NCBI GenBank assembly: GCA_963924555.1
Contig: OZ004584.1
Coordinates: 1,611,001 to 1,675,000, forward strand
Direction: 5' to 3'
DNA from: Crambe crambe
Taxonomy: Eukaryota > Porifera > Demospongiae > Poecilosclerida > Crambeidae
DNA length: 64,000 nt
Position 1 is the stretch's first letter; each line of letters begins with the position of its first letter. A program made the position numbers and the translations under genes. Shown here one piece after another: positions 11,232-23,337 of the stretch. The notes beneath the pieces were generated by a model. The model saw nothing but the letters and a program-made list of their open reading frames with translations. It made no database searches and was not told the DNA's origin.

Positions 11232-11472
11232 TCTTAATGCACACAACATCCATGGATGCAGTGTATGTGTTTTATGTTATTCCTTATTGTTTTTCTACAT
11301 GCCTGGATGACATGCCCCCACATGCCCTTATTTCATGTTCTCTTAATTAATCCTCCCCTTAATGCACGCAACATCCATAGCTGCATTGTATACATGTTCT
11401 GTTGTTTTTCTACATGCCTGGATGACATGCCCCCAGATGCACCATGGCTATGCCCTTATTTCATGTTCTCTT
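11232..11472. repeat. Two tandem copies of an about 120-bp unit
   Basis: The unit runs from TTAATGCACRCAACATCCAT through TTTTTCTACATGCCTGGATG and CATGCCCCCA to TTTCATGTTCTC, and occurs at 11232-11345 and 11355-11472, with a third start after 11471. No gene is visible up to the GT14 stop. Confidence 0.7.
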
Positions 11473-11686
11473 AATGCACATGCATACAACAATCAACATC
11501 CATGCATTGTAGCTATGTGTTTTGGACTTTTGTAATCAGTGGTTAACCAAAACTATATACTCTTAAACAATCTTTCTATGAAGCTATATAGTAAGTATCA
11601 GAATGCTAGCTATTCATGCACTATAAGTTATAAAGGCCACTATAATATCATCTATATAGCTGTCACAATTGTCTTATTCCTCATAG

Positions 11687-13005
11687 CTATACTCTCATAT
11701 TCTGACCTGTTTCAATAGCTCTTACAATTTCTTCTTCCTCATATTCTAACCTGTTTTGGGCAACTATCCTTTCCTCCATGCACTTCATGACCGTATGGTC
11801 CAGTTCCATGAAGTACTTATTATGAAAGAGAGAGTTGGGCTGCTGCGCATGTGCTTTCACCACCTTTGGTAGGTCGACTGCTGTGATGATGCATATATTG
11901 TGTACCACTTTCCCAAGGCAACTATTGAGATTTTTCCCCTTTGGTTTGATCCAAAACGCTTTTTCAATGTAAAAATAGTGATCAATGTGTTTGTCGTATC
12001 CTCCTGGTACGTGAGGAAGCATATATACAGTTGCATAAAAATGCTCTTCTGAGTATCTGCACATTTTGAAGAACTCACGAAACTTCCTCATGGTTCTATT
12101 AAACACGAGAAATCTTGCAAATTTAACTGATATTGCATTGTATGATGAACTCTTATAAAATGCACTGTCATTAAATGAAGGGGGTGCTAACTGTAAGAGT
12201 TTGAGGGAATAGTTCTTAACACTCTCCTTCATTCGATATTCAAACTCTCGTGCTGTGAGTTTGTGTGCCATTATGGATGAAGATCCATTTAGGTTTATGA
12301 GTCTCTTCACCATCTCCCTGTTGGTCATCAGGGGAAGCTCTTTCCCACACAAGTTGATCACATACTTCCATTTGTACTTCTCTTTGGCTCTCAACTTGAC
12401 AAGATCAGTCATACAGCTCATTTGAGCTTCCATAATGGTCTCCTTTCCCCACACCACGTCGATCAACTTTGAAGGAATAATGATGTTCTCAAAACAGCTA
12501 GCAATTTTTGAAAGAAAGCTTTGTGTGGAGATTTGGCATCACAGTGGATGCAGTAGGAGTTTTGAGGTCTGTAGAGGAGACGCAGCAATCTGAGTACCTG
12601 TTGGGGATTATTGTACACTACAAAGGTGAATGCTATTGGGAAAGACCTCTCTAATTTAGAGTTATACAAGTTGTTGCTGAAAGAATCTCTAAGCCAGGAA
12701 CAGTTCTGCATCTTCCTCATTAATGCTTCATCTGTTAGGGCATTTCTCCATCCTGACACCAGCGACATTATTCTATTTATCTCTCTCTCATCACCCGACA
12801 TCACTCTACTACAATTCACTGCTACTTCAGGTTGAACAGAGGTCACGTAGCCTCTATCCCAAGCCCTGAACCTTGAAGGGGGTACTCTTGACATAGCTTT
12901 AGTCTCTCCATGCTGAAGCACTGTCCAATATGTGACAAACATTGTCAGAAATAGCACAACTAGTGGCAGCATACAAAGTAGGAACACTGACTTTGCTATA
13001 CTCAT
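11687..13005 (-). pseudogene. Core-2/I-branching glycosyltransferase (GT14), block A copy, one frameshift
   Basis: Nearly identical to the open 430-codon gene at 62037-63329. A single missing base near 12508 (TTTTTGAAAG here, TTTTTCGAAAG in block B) shifts the frame after AFFQK, splitting it into 180 and 259 codons. Upstream: N-terminal signal anchor (LFLTMFVTYW) and the SFPIAFTFVVYNNPQQVL and CIHCDAKSPH motifs of the Branch family. Downstream: NLCGKELPLMTNREM, FYATVYMLPHVPGGYD and FHNKYFMELDH. Function by family: Golgi type II beta-1,6-GlcNAc-transferase acting on O-glycans or I-antigen chains. The single lesion means decay is recent, or the base could be an assembly error. Confidence 0.82.
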
Positions 13006-13295
13006 CTTTATCTACTCTGGCTGTATTAGCTATTGCTAGCCAGAACCAAGTGATATGTCTGTGCTTAGAATTTAACCACAATGTTATCATATCTATATAA
13101 GGCTTGCATTTCAAAAACCAGAATAAGTAATAAGGAAAAAACAATTCTGTGAAAGAAAAAAAAGACCATTAACTACATATGAATTAGCTAAGGATATGTG
13201 GCCAATTGATCTGTGTTAGTAGCTATATACTTTTGATCCAAACATTTTACATGTGGTAGGTAAGTTAATACTGAAATTGATAATCTTTAATTTAT

Positions 13296-13361
13296 GCACA
13301 GTCTACACTAAGACCTGGATGATTGTGGAATGTACAATTCCATACCTGATTGTAGACTGTG
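13296..13361. repeat. Short inverted repeat
   Basis: GCACAGTCTACA at 13296 is answered by TGTAGACTGTGC at 13350 around a 42-bp loop. Confidence 0.6.
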
Positions 13362-13446
13362 CAATTCACAATAAAATGTTTGATATGAGGTACAATTTTT
13401 CATTGTGATTCAAAATTGTCCTGATAGCTACGTATCACAGCACAAG

Positions 13447-13447
13447 T

Positions 13448-13482
<35 letters not shown>
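13447..13482. repeat. (TTG)n microsatellite
   Basis: About twelve TTG/GTT units in a row, ending in an ATTGTTGCTG tail. Confidence 0.95.
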
Positions 13483-13636
13483 ATTGTTGCTGTTTTTGAT
13501 GTGTTTTTTGTATTGCTTTATAACACAAGACAGGACACAAGCTGATAAAAATAAAGGTGACAGTAAGTACTAAGAGTCAATCAGCTGACTGCCCTGGCTA
13601 AAATGGAAAAACTAATAATGTAACACCACATGCATG

Positions 13637-13675
13637 GCCAATTAACATATTAGATATTGGATATGTTAATTGGCC
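13637..13675. repeat. Perfect 15-bp hairpin
   Basis: GGCCAATTAACATAT and its exact complement surround a 9-bp loop; GTAACA and TGTTAC-like bases lie further out. Possibly a very small MITE relic. Confidence 0.7.
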
Positions 13676-14231
13676 TGATAGTACCATGTTACTCAACTAA
13701 TGGGTGTGGTAAAAAGCAGCAATACCCTTTACCTAGTATTAAACACATGATCACATGATATACACAATGATGTCATGCAATAGCTGCTAATAATTGTTGT
13801 TATGTTGGCAGAAACACTTTCCGTCATTGTTTATAATATTTTTTCCAAATGGACACACTATTTAGCTAGCTATAATCTATAGCTACGTATAGCAACACTG
13901 TAACTACTGTAAACAATTCAAGTCACATGATTTTTATTTGTGCTTCACATGAGAGGGAATATGTATACACATAGTAATGTATACCCTCTTCCTGCACCCT
14001 TCACCCCTTGCCAGGGCTATATTGCATGGCCACACTATTGAGATAATTAATGTTCATGTTGCGGAAACACTTTAAGCATCTGTCTAAAAGAAGGTATCTA
14101 CCCCATTTAAAAGTTGTGACTATAATAGCTGCTATCCTCTGTTAGCTGTTTATATTTCCATGCCATATTGTTTACAAAATTTAAAATGGACACTATAATA
14201 ACTAGCTCTATTTAAAAATGAAAATGTTCAT

Positions 14232-14290
14232 TGCACACCATTTAATCCCAATAACGCACACGGTACACAATGTGTATTGGGTGTGCAGTA
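14232..14290. repeat. Conserved upstream stem-loop of gene 2
   Basis: TTGCACACCATTTAATCCCAATA is answered by TGTGTATTGGGTGTGCA. Same structure as at 3883-3953. Confidence 0.5.
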
Positions 14291-14408
14291 TACACACTTT
14301 CATTTTATGGAATGTGTATATTCTTTGTTTGCACCTGTTATAGTTATGTACTCTTACATAGTGCTGACACATGATTGTTCGTTATTATAGTTGAATGTTG
14401 ATAAATCG

Positions 14409-14500
14409 TGGAAAGTGTTTCCACAACATAAATAGTGTCAGAATTTTTCTTAGGGAATTCTTACAGCCCAATTTGAAGCAAATAAAAAGCTGAATGCCAG
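14409..14500 (+). promoter_or_regulatory. Putative core promoter of gene 2
   Basis: GTGGAAAGTGTTTCCACAAC with AAATAG, then AAATAAAAAGCTGAATGCCA about 30 bases before the start codon; same layout as the other copies. Confidence 0.4.
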
Positions 14501-14526
14501 TTTTAATTTCCTCATTTAACTTTAAA

Positions 14527-15777
14527 ATGAGTAAAAAAGTGGATGTTGATGATGATACAAGATATAACATTCATGAAAATGAATGCTATGCAACTACGAT
14601 GTTTCCCTCAGTTGTTAATAGAGAAGAGATAAAGGAAGTTTTCTCAAAAAAGAAATGGTTCTGCACTATAATGATTGCAGTTACAGTCATTGCGTTTATT
14701 ATTACACTCGTTATCTGCTTTGTGTTTGCCTTCATTGAGATTTCAAGTTTGAAGAGTACTTCGACTGAAATTTCACGATTCAATTCTGAGCTTGCCTCCA
14801 TTCAAAAATCCATTTCGCTCTCTAACCAAGAAGCACTGGCTCTCACAAACAGTTCTATGATCGAAATGAGATTCAGTCAAGACCTTTCAGCAATAAAAAA
14901 TCAGACCATGGCAATACAAGAAGCACTGGCTCTCACAAACAGTTCTATTCGAATGATTGAAATGAGATTCAGTCAAAACCTTTCAGCAATAGAAAGTCAG
15001 ACCATGGCAATACAAGAAGCACTGGCTCTCACAAACAGTTCTATTCGGATGATCGAAATGAGATTCAGTCAAAACCTTTCAGCAATAGAAAGTCAGACCA
15101 TGACTTTAATTCAGAATTACACAGAAACATCTTGTTTATATAAAAATTATCCAGCTGCTTCTTGTGGTGCAATTCTGCAGTTTGTTCCCTTCTCTTCCTC
15201 AGGCCACTACTGGATCAGGTCCTCCAATGGCTCTTCTGTGTGTGTTTACTGTGACATGACCAGGTCATGTAATAACATCACTGGAGGGTGGATGAGAGTG
15301 GCTGAATTGGACATATGAGAGACAGCAGTAGCCAGTGTCCCAGTGCTCTCAGGAATGGAACAGATTGCCCTGTACCAACATGTATAATAACACTGATGGT
15401 CCAAACTGTTCTTCAGTCATTTTTGCTTCACACGGTTTCAACTACTCCAGAGTCTGTGGGATGATCAGAGCTTATCAAAAAGGAAGAACTGATTCAATTC
15501 ATAATGATGGTGGAATAAGAGGTTCTCCCACTATAGACTCCAACTATGTTGATGGCATCAGTCTAACTTATGGTGAATCCCCAAGACAACACATTTGGAC
15601 ATTTGGTGTTGGCCCTGACGGTATAATAGTTTGTTGTCTATTAACTTTACTAATTCATTTTGTATTATTTTTATAGGTTGTTCATCTCAACCACCACAGT
15701 AGATGAGAGTGTGTCGTGATCAGCCACGTAGTGATGAAGGTGTTGCAATTCAAGCATATGAAATTTATATCCAGTGA
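14527..15777 (+). pseudogene. Type II transmembrane fibrinogen-related gene, copy 2 (broken, intron type)
   Basis: The start ATG aligns with MSKKVNVDDD of the paralogues. The tail motif, membrane helix and fibrinogen lobe are intact up to AELDI, where two extra bases near 15312 create a stop. A one-base deletion near 15385 shifts again. The stalk differs from the other copies: about three units of EALALTNSSI..IEMRFSQNLSAI. A splice donor-like site follows HIWTFG near 15620 and an acceptor ends near 15687, matching the intron of copy 5. The last exon has lost about 160 bp, leaving an in-frame stop just before MRVCRDQP. It ends in the family EIYIQ terminus. Confidence 0.85.
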
Positions 15778-15877
15778 AAGCCATTAATTACTTTAATTTA
15801 TTAAAGCTCATTTGAAATTTGAGCTGACAAAAAATGAACTAATCTTCTCAGTATTATTAATTTTTATGACTGTAAAG

Positions 15878-16450
15878 TGTGATACTCATTACAAACTCAT
15901 ATGCATTACTACTCTCTAATTACTTGTGTATAATAATAATAATTTGTGATTTTATGTTCATCCTGAACTAGTTAGCATAGGCGGAGGAACCAGGGGGGCC
16001 AGGGGGCCATGGCCCCCAGATGTTTAAACTTATGGTTTTGGCCCCCCCAGATTTCATTCAACTATTAAGTCATTGTAGGAGACAGTTATGCATGACTGCA
16101 TGTGCAAAGTGAAGCATTTTCAACTCTATTGACAAAACATGAAAATCATTCACACATGAGGCTAAGTTAGTCACTTAAACTGTTGCAGCAGCTTGATTGC
16201 TAATTGCTGGAAGATATTATTTTGGTATCTATTAGAACTTACTGTTACGTATATAACTTGTTTGTGTTGACTGAATTTTGACTCTTGTTTTTTAATTAAA
16301 TCACAACTATTGTTGGTATGCATGGTGAAATGGGGGTTTGGGGTTGCCCCCCCCCCCAGGTAAATTTATGTTCCTCCGCCTATGGTATTTTGGTATTTGT
16401 CAGTTGTCAATTTGATACCTGCTTCTGCGTGCTATTACTAAGTTACCACA
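15878..16450 (+). repeat. 5' LTR of gypsy element 2, interrupted by a MITE
   Basis: Matches the 3' LTR on both sides of the inserted MITE at 15977-16383. Confidence 0.85.
15977..16383. repeat. MITE with ATAGGCGGAGGAAC terminal inverted repeats
   Basis: ATAGGCGGAGGAAC at the left and GTTCCTCCGCCTAT at the right are exact inverted ends. Poly-C and poly-G tracts lie inside each end. No coding capacity. Confidence 0.88.
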
Positions 16451-16477
16451 TTTGGCGACGAGGATAAAACTTTGCAG

Positions 16478-19400
16478 ATGGCAACTCACGGTACTTTAAC
16501 GGCATTTGATCCAGGCAAAGAAGACTGGACATTGTACGTCCTCCGAATAAAGTTCTACTTTGATGCAAATGGGGTCACTGACGCAGGCAAAAAGAAGTCT
16601 ATCCTGCTCACTGCCTGCGGTTCTTCAGCTTTCACGAAAATCAGCAGCCTTTTTACGACAGAGCGTTTGGACGAGATCGGCTACGACAATCTGGTCGCTG
16701 AAGCAAAGAAGTTCTACGACCCCAAGCCGTCAGTCATTGTTACCAGGTTCCACTCGAGGATGAGAGCACCAGGAGAATCTATCGCCTCATACGTTGCGGC
16801 CTTGAGGAAGCTAGCCGAGCACTGCAGTTACGGCGACAGGCTCAACGAAATGATTTGAGATAGACTTGTTTGTGGAGTGAACCACGATACAATTCAGACT
16901 CGCCTCCTTACGAAAAGGCACTTGAAATTGCTCAAGCAGTCGAAGCTGCAGAGACTAATTCTAAAATCCTCAAGAATGGCTCCAGCAATTCCACTGTATT
17001 ACTCTTTTCCAAATCTGATACGACGGGTGCAGGCAGGCTCAAGAAGCCACCAACTTCCAAGACCACCATTCCAACCTGCTACTGCTGTGGAGGCCCGCAT
17101 CTAGCACCAGTGTGTAATTCAAAGAGGTAACTTGCCATTTTTGTAGGAAAAAGGGCCACCTTGCAAGCATGCTCCTAACAATTCCCCTTCTAATACAAGT
17201 CATTATGTTCAAGACGACCAGGCAGAGTCAGAGCAACCTGAAACTAATCCAACTTATAGTTTATTGTACAGTACAAACAAATTCATCGGGTCCTATAGTA
17301 CGGGAGGTTTTTCTCAATAACATTCCAGTCAAGATGGAGCTGGACACAGGAGCCTCGCTCACCATCCTCAGTGCAGCAACTTACTGTAATATTTCTGAGC
17401 AGACTGAAGTCAGGACTCCACTGTGCATCTAAGGACCTATACTGGTGAGGACATCAAAGTACTTGGTGTCACTTCTGTCAATGTGAGGTATGGTAACCAA
17501 CAGGCGGTACTTACTATTCATGTTGTTGAAGGGGGTGGTCCAGACTTGATAGGAAGAGATTGGCTAAGCCATTATAACATAACCTTTGATGTGATTGATC
17601 AGGTGGAACAACCACCAACACTTCAAAAGATCTTAGACAAGCATGCAGCTGTTTTTGATGGTAATCTAGGATGCATGAAAGATGTAGAGGTCACCCTTCA
17701 AGTGAAGACAGAGGTCAAGCCCAAATTTTTGAGGCCTCGTAAAGTCCCATACATATTAAAACAGAAGGTTGAAGAAGAATTGGATAGACTATCCATAGGC
17801 GGAGGAACCAGGGGGGCCAGGGGGCCATGCCCCCCCCCCCCCCCCCGATTTTTAGACTTATGGTTTTGGCCCCCCCAGATTTCATTCAACTATTTATGTC
17901 ATTGTAGGAGACAATTATACATGACTGCATGTGCAAAGTGAAACATTTTCAACCTATTTGACTCTTGTTTTTAATTGAATCATAACTATTATCGGGTAGG
18001 CAGGGGTTTGGCCCCCCCCCCCCCCCCCAGGTAAATTTATGTTCCTCCGCCTATGCAGTATCTAATCTGGGAATAATTGCACCAGTGAAGACCTCTAAGT
18101 GGGCTGCACCTATTGTACCTGTACTTAAACGTAATGGTTCCCTCAGAATTTGTGGTGATTTTAAAACTACGTTTAATCAAGTGTCCAATATCGAATCATA
18201 CCCCCTTCCGAGAGTTGAGGAGCTTTTCACCAATTTGTCAGGAGGGAAATTCTTTTCTAAATTAGACATGTCAAATGCTTATCTACAGTTACCATTAGCA
18301 GATTCCTCCAAAGAATTCCTCACCATTAATACCCATAAGGGTTTGTATCAGTTTAACAGATTTTGGAGTCAACTCTGCTCCTGCCATCTTCCAAAGGTCG
18401 ATTGAGACACTCTTACGTGGTCTCCCAGGCATATCCGTATATCTGGATGATATTCTTGTAACTGGACGAACACCTCAAAAACTTGCAACAAGTTCTAGGA
18501 AAGCTAGAAGAAGCTGGTCTAAAACTGAATAAAGAAAAATGCTCAAACAGATTGAGTATCTTGGATATGTCATTGATGCTCAGGGCCTCCATCCTTCTGA
18601 AGAGAAGATCAAAGCAATCAAAGCTGCTCCTTCTCCCAAGAATATCACGGAACTCCGCTCATTTCTGGTATTATAAATTACTAAGTTCTTGCCCACACTC
18701 TCTACTCCTTACTACGTAAGCACACCAAATGGTCATGGGGCAAGGAACAGGAAGTATATAGCTTTTACATCTGCAAAACAAGCATGCACTTTAAGCTGAC
18801 TCTCTCCTTGTGCACTTTGATCCGGCAAAACCACTCCTCCTTGCATGTGATGCTTCACAGTATGGAATCGGCGCCGTCTTATCTCATCTAATGGATGATG
18901 GTCGAGAACGTCCCATAGCTTTTGCCTCAAGGACACTCAACCCTGCCGAGAAAAAGTACTCTCAGCTTGAAAAAGAGGCACTGGCAATCATTTTTGCAGG
19001 AAAAAGTTCCATAATTATATCTATGGCAAACACTTCACAATACAATCGGACCATCAACCACTATCCTTTCTATTCAGTGAACTGAAAGGCATTCCGGCAA
19101 TGGCATCATCTCGCATCCAGAGATGGTTAACTCTCATTGCATACCAGTATTCAATCAAGTACAAAGCTGGAAAGTCACTGAATAATGCAGATGCACTGAG
19201 TCGACTCCCTCAAGCTGACATTTCCTCTGACAATGGTCTACCTGGAGACATAATTCAATTGATCAATCATCTCTGTTATCAGTTGTTCTCACATTCGCAA
19301 ATGGACCAACAGAGATCCAGTTCTCTCAAAACTCAAACAGTATGTCTTGCAAGGATTTCCAACAATCAAACTGGATGATGAACTCACTCCATACAAATCA

Positions 19401-20489
19401 AAAGCACAAGAATTGAGCGTGATAGATGGTTGCATTCTTTGGGGAGTAAGGGTAGTCGTTCCACCCCAAGGCAGACAAGCAGTCCTCAATGAACTTCATG
19501 ATAGTCATCCAGGATGTAGCAAGATGAAGTCACTGGCACGGAGCTATGTCTGGTGGCCCAAAATGGACATCACCACCGACAGCACCTCTCCATCCATGGG
19601 AATGGCCTAGCGAGCCTCATGGTCTAGGTTACACTTGGATTTTGCCGGACCTTTCCTTGGTCACAACTACCTAGTCCTGGTAGATGCTCACACCAAATAG
19701 ATGGATGTACAAGTTATGTCCTCTACGACGTCCGCCAAAACCATCGAGAAACTTCATGAAATTTTCTCCACACATGGTCTCCCTCTCAAAATTATAACAG
19801 ACAATGGATCCGCATTTACAAGTCAAGAATTCCGTAAATTCATGGAACAGAATGGCATTCGACATATCACATCAGCACCATATCACCCCTCTACTAATGG
19901 TCTTACCGAAAGGGCCGTGCAAACATTCAAACAAGCGATTGAAAGATTGTCAGATCTTCTGATCCAAGAAAGACTGTCAAAATTTCTTTTCACGTACCGG
20001 TTAACCCCTCATACAACAACTGGAATTGCTCCAGCTGAACTCCTAATAGGATGCAGGCCTCGTACAGTACTAGACAATTTACACCCTGATGTATCCCAAA
20101 AAGTGGAGCATAAGCAAGCAAAACAAAAACTGTCACATGATTCAAATGCACCACTTTGAACCTTCCAAATTGGAGATGCTGTCTTCGCAGAAAACTTCAC
20201 AGGGAAGTCACCAAAATGGATTTCTGGTGTTATCGCTGAGGTAACAGGACCTCTCTCCTATACTGTCAAATTCTCCGATGGAACAACTGTCGATTCCATC
20301 AGGAAACGCACTTCTCCTGATAGTTCAGATAAGTCAAGTACGGTTGATCCACTTGCATTTCCTTATCCTTGTGTTCCAAATCCAACGCCGGCAGCACCTC
20401 CACCTGAACGTTCACACGATCCACCACCCAACCCCACTCCACGTCGTTCAACAAGAGTCAGACATCCACCCGATCGTTTTGGTTTGTGA
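16478..20489 (+). pseudogene. Broken gag-pol of gypsy element 2
   Basis: Gag starts MATHGTLTAFDPG and meets a stop near 16856. A damaged zinc knuckle (CYCCGGPHLAPVC) lies near 17080 and protease (ELDTGASLTIL) near 17340. A MITE interrupts the start of RT at 17805. RT retains LDMSNAYLQL and a YLDD-type box near 18440 across frameshifts. RNase H keeps ACDASQYGIGAVL. Integrase (from about 19440) shows DSHPG, TDNGS and NGLTERAVQ. Several frameshifts and stops make every domain non-functional. Its gag and protease resemble element 3 more than element 1. Confidence 0.85.
17805..18054. repeat. Second copy of the ATAGGCGGAGGAAC MITE, inside RT
   Basis: Same 14-bp inverted ends as the copy at 15977-16383 but about 250 bp long, with a shorter centre and longer poly-C runs. 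It splits the RT reading between ELDRL and the SNLGIIAPV stretch. Confidence 0.88.
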
Positions 20490-20507
20490 ATCTTAAAAGG
20501 GGGGAAG

Positions 20508-20702
20508 TGTGGTAAACTGTGGTACTCTTTACAAACTCATATGCATTACTTTAATATTACTCTCTAATTACTTGGTGTATAATAATAATAATAATTTGTT
20601 CATCCTGAACTAGTTCTTTTAATTCATGTAAATAGCATTTGTCAGTTATCATCTGTTGTCAATTTGATACCTGCTTCTGCGTGCTATTACTAAGTTACCA
20701 CA
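20508..20702 (+). repeat. 3' LTR of gypsy element 2
   Basis: 195 bp from TGTGGTAAACTG to TTACCACA, without the MITE; it has a short duplication of TGTGGTA at its start. Confidence 0.88.
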
Positions 20703-22530
20703 GTGTGTAACACCAGTTTTGACTAATTAGCTAACTATTGTAACATTAATATACTTTTTCTTTGTAATGATAACTAGCTAATAGCTAAAAAAATTAAATG
20801 AAAGTTATAGGGATGAGAAATCAAACATCAAAAAGTTTACATGAGACGTCAACTGATATACATGCAGTTATGTATGCTAAATATTTTAGGATGCTAGCTA
20901 ATTAACATGAACGTTCAAGACATTCCAGAATTGTGTTTTGTGGGATGACCATATGTTTCTGGGACATGCAGGAATTGCCTTTGCTGATAAAATTAAGCAA
21001 CTAAAAGATCAGCAATTCTATACTGCAGGCTATCATACAGTGGCTGATAAGGGCCATTCAAACTTGATATTTTCCATTTCCAAATTCCATTTTCAAACTT
21101 CATGTTTATCATTTCCAAACTTGATGTTTGTCACTTCCAAACTTAATTTTCAAAGTACTACAGTGGTATCAGAATGGCAAGGATTATCCTTACAAACTGA
21201 AGATTCTGATGGAGTACTCAAAAAAAATCTTGTTCCATGTCTCCATCAAAAGTTAGAGCATCATAGCTAGCTAGCTACTGAAACATATACCTGAAAGACA
21301 TACGTAGCTACTGTTACAGTACTTTGACGGACATACTGAGGAGAAAAATCTATGGATGAGATGATAGAAATTTTAGCCATCTAGCTACCAGTTGACCTAC
21401 TATTCTCCATGCCCCAAATTTTCACTTCGCCTTAACACTGTTTTAAATCAATAAAATGAATCGTATCATTAATTCTCTTAGCCATCAGTCATAACAGCAA
21501 GCTAATAGCTAGTTGCTTCCATACGTCTCTAGCTAAGGTTGAATACTCATTACTCAAGTTTTCCCAACATCTTCCACTTTGACTTTTAATAATTTTTTTC
21601 GAATTTCTATATAATTTTGGCCCCTTATAATCTATGAAACTATCAAAGTTAAAAACTTCTAATTTGGAATTTATGACTGAACTCAGAGAGGATATTTCCC
21701 CCGATGGCAGTGGGAGTTCGACTCCCAAATCAAATCTGGTTCGTAATGGACATTCGCGGAGTGTGCACAGCCTAACTTCAATAGTTAAGGCCCATCTCTG
21801 GATTCAATATCCTAACTGTCAAAGTTTAAAACTTCTAATCTTGATTCTTCTGTCAAACTTTAGTGATGCCATAAGATAGCTACTAGCTAGTACGAGAAAG
21901 TCACCATAATTATTATTATAAGACTTACCCCATCCTTATGATCAGTAACGCTGGCTGGTTCTGTTAGTAACGCTGGCTGGTTCTGCCAGAAGTCTTAAAA
22001 AAAATTTTTTTTGTATTTTTACATGCCTGGCAACAGTCATTCATGCCTAAGATGCACCAATCACACCTCTCCTATGCATGCACACATTTGAATGTCTCTT
22101 TGTTTTGGATGATCCCTAGTCTCACGTAGCCAGACTCGAAGGGGGCATGCCCCCTAAATGATGCACTTTGTGCACTGCCATGTGTATAGCTAGCAGAGAC
22201 CCCAACCATACTGATTCATCAGTATTTTGACCAGAATTTTCAAAAATACTGAAATTCATACACATTTTATATTAGCATTACTATGAAAATGGCTGAAATA
22301 CTGAAATTCATGGTAAAATACTGAAAATGGGAGCACTTTATACTGAAATCAAAGTTCACAATAAATGCACTTGAAATACTAGAACTCAAGATTACTTTTG
22401 TGATGGAGTTCCTATTTGCAGGTAGCTACACTGTGAGTAGTTACGTATACTCATAAGCTATAGCTACGTACACAAGTCACATGATTTTGATTTGTGCTTC
22501 ACATGAAAGGGAATAATATGATTGTAGCTA
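20703..22530. other. No gene seen; duplicated intergenic sequence
   Basis: 20890-21000 resembles 30870-30970 (CATTCCAGAATTGTGTTTTG-type text), so both are the 3' flank of intron-type family members. A tRNA-like B box (GAGTTCGACTCCC) occurs near 21711 without a convincing partner. GTAACGCTGGCTGGTTCTG is directly doubled near 21945-21983. No supported coding region. Confidence 0.5.
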
Positions 22531-22625
22531 TAATAACCACATTGTTGAGATAACTAATGTTCATGGCCACATTGTTGAGATAACTAATGTTCATGGCCAC
22601 ATCGTTGAGATAACTAATGTTCATG
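22531..22625. repeat. Three tandem 30-bp units
   Basis: The unit TCATGGCCACATTGTTGAGATAACTAATGT (written here as a degenerate 30-mer in two halves: TCATGGCCACATTGT and TGAGATAACTAATGT) is repeated three times upstream of gene 3. Confidence 0.85.
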
Positions 22626-23036
22626 TTGCAGAAACGAACACTGTAAGCATATAAGTTTCATGCATATGTATAATATTTACCCCATAAATCAGTATAGCTA
22701 GCTATAGCTATATAGCACTATCCTCTGTTAGCTATTTATGTTGAAGAAACACTTTCAGCATCTGTCTAAAATAATTTGCATAGCTATATACACGAATTTA
22801 AAAGCTGCATGTACAGCCCACTGTCCTCTGTTAGCTGTTTAGCTATGTTGATAAAACACTTTCAGCATCTGTCTAAAATAGCTACATATATTTATAAGCT
22901 GTGACTACAACAGCCACTATCTTCTGTTAGCTTGAAGAAACACTTTTCCATGCATATATGTTTACAAATTTAATGTTTTGCCAAATGGACACTATAATAA
23001 TAGCTGCGTAGCTAGTTACACACAGAATTCAGTGTT

Positions 23037-23126
23037 TACTACACACCATTAATTTTTATCCCAATAATACACTCACACACTGTTTTGTTTTTTTAGTGTG
23101 TGCATCGGGTGTGTAGTACACTGTGT
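23037..23126. repeat. Conserved upstream stem-loop of gene 3
   Basis: CTACACACC...CCCAATA...CACACAC is answered by GTGTGTGCATCGGGTGTGTAG around a TTTTGTTTTTTT loop. Confidence 0.55.
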
Positions 23127-23215
23127 ATATCCACTGATCTGTTATAGTTATACTCTTACATAGTGCTGCCATTGGCAACACATGATTGTTCATGTTTATT
23201 ATTAATGACAGATCG

Positions 23216-23280
23216 TGGAAAGTGTTTCTGCAATAAATAGTTTTGTAGGGCATTGAAGCAAATAAAAAGCTGAATGCAGC
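23216..23280 (+). promoter_or_regulatory. Putative core promoter of gene 3
   Basis: GTGGAAAGTGTTTCTGCAA, AAATAG, then AAATAAAAAGCTGAATGCAG, at the same relative position as in the paralogues. Confidence 0.4.
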
Positions 23281-23337
23281 ATCCAGTTTCAATTCCCTCA
23301 TCATAGCTAGTGATTATAGCTATCTATAATAATGAAA

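Larger units (their letters stand above)
15878..20702 (+). mobile_element. Ty3/gypsy LTR retrotransposon 2 (decayed, with nested MITEs)
   Basis: LTRs starting TGTGRTACTC or TGTGGTAAACTG and ending TTACCACA flank a gag-pol body. The 5' LTR carries a 407-bp MITE. TTTGGCGACGAGGAT follows the 5' LTR (primer-binding region) and AAAAGGGGGGAAG precedes the 3' LTR (polypurine tract). Family sequence after orphan exon 30323-30606 (TTATGACTGTAATTGTGTAAC) is the related unfilled site. The precise target duplication is ambiguous because both junctions contain GTGTG. Confidence 0.9.

Noticed and set aside
22000..22030. CRISPR-like or phage-like direct repeats among the many TAGCTA and GTTGCAGAAACA repeats
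   Set aside because: Spacing is irregular, units are dispersed, and the setting is eukaryotic with introns and LTR elements; no array architecture.
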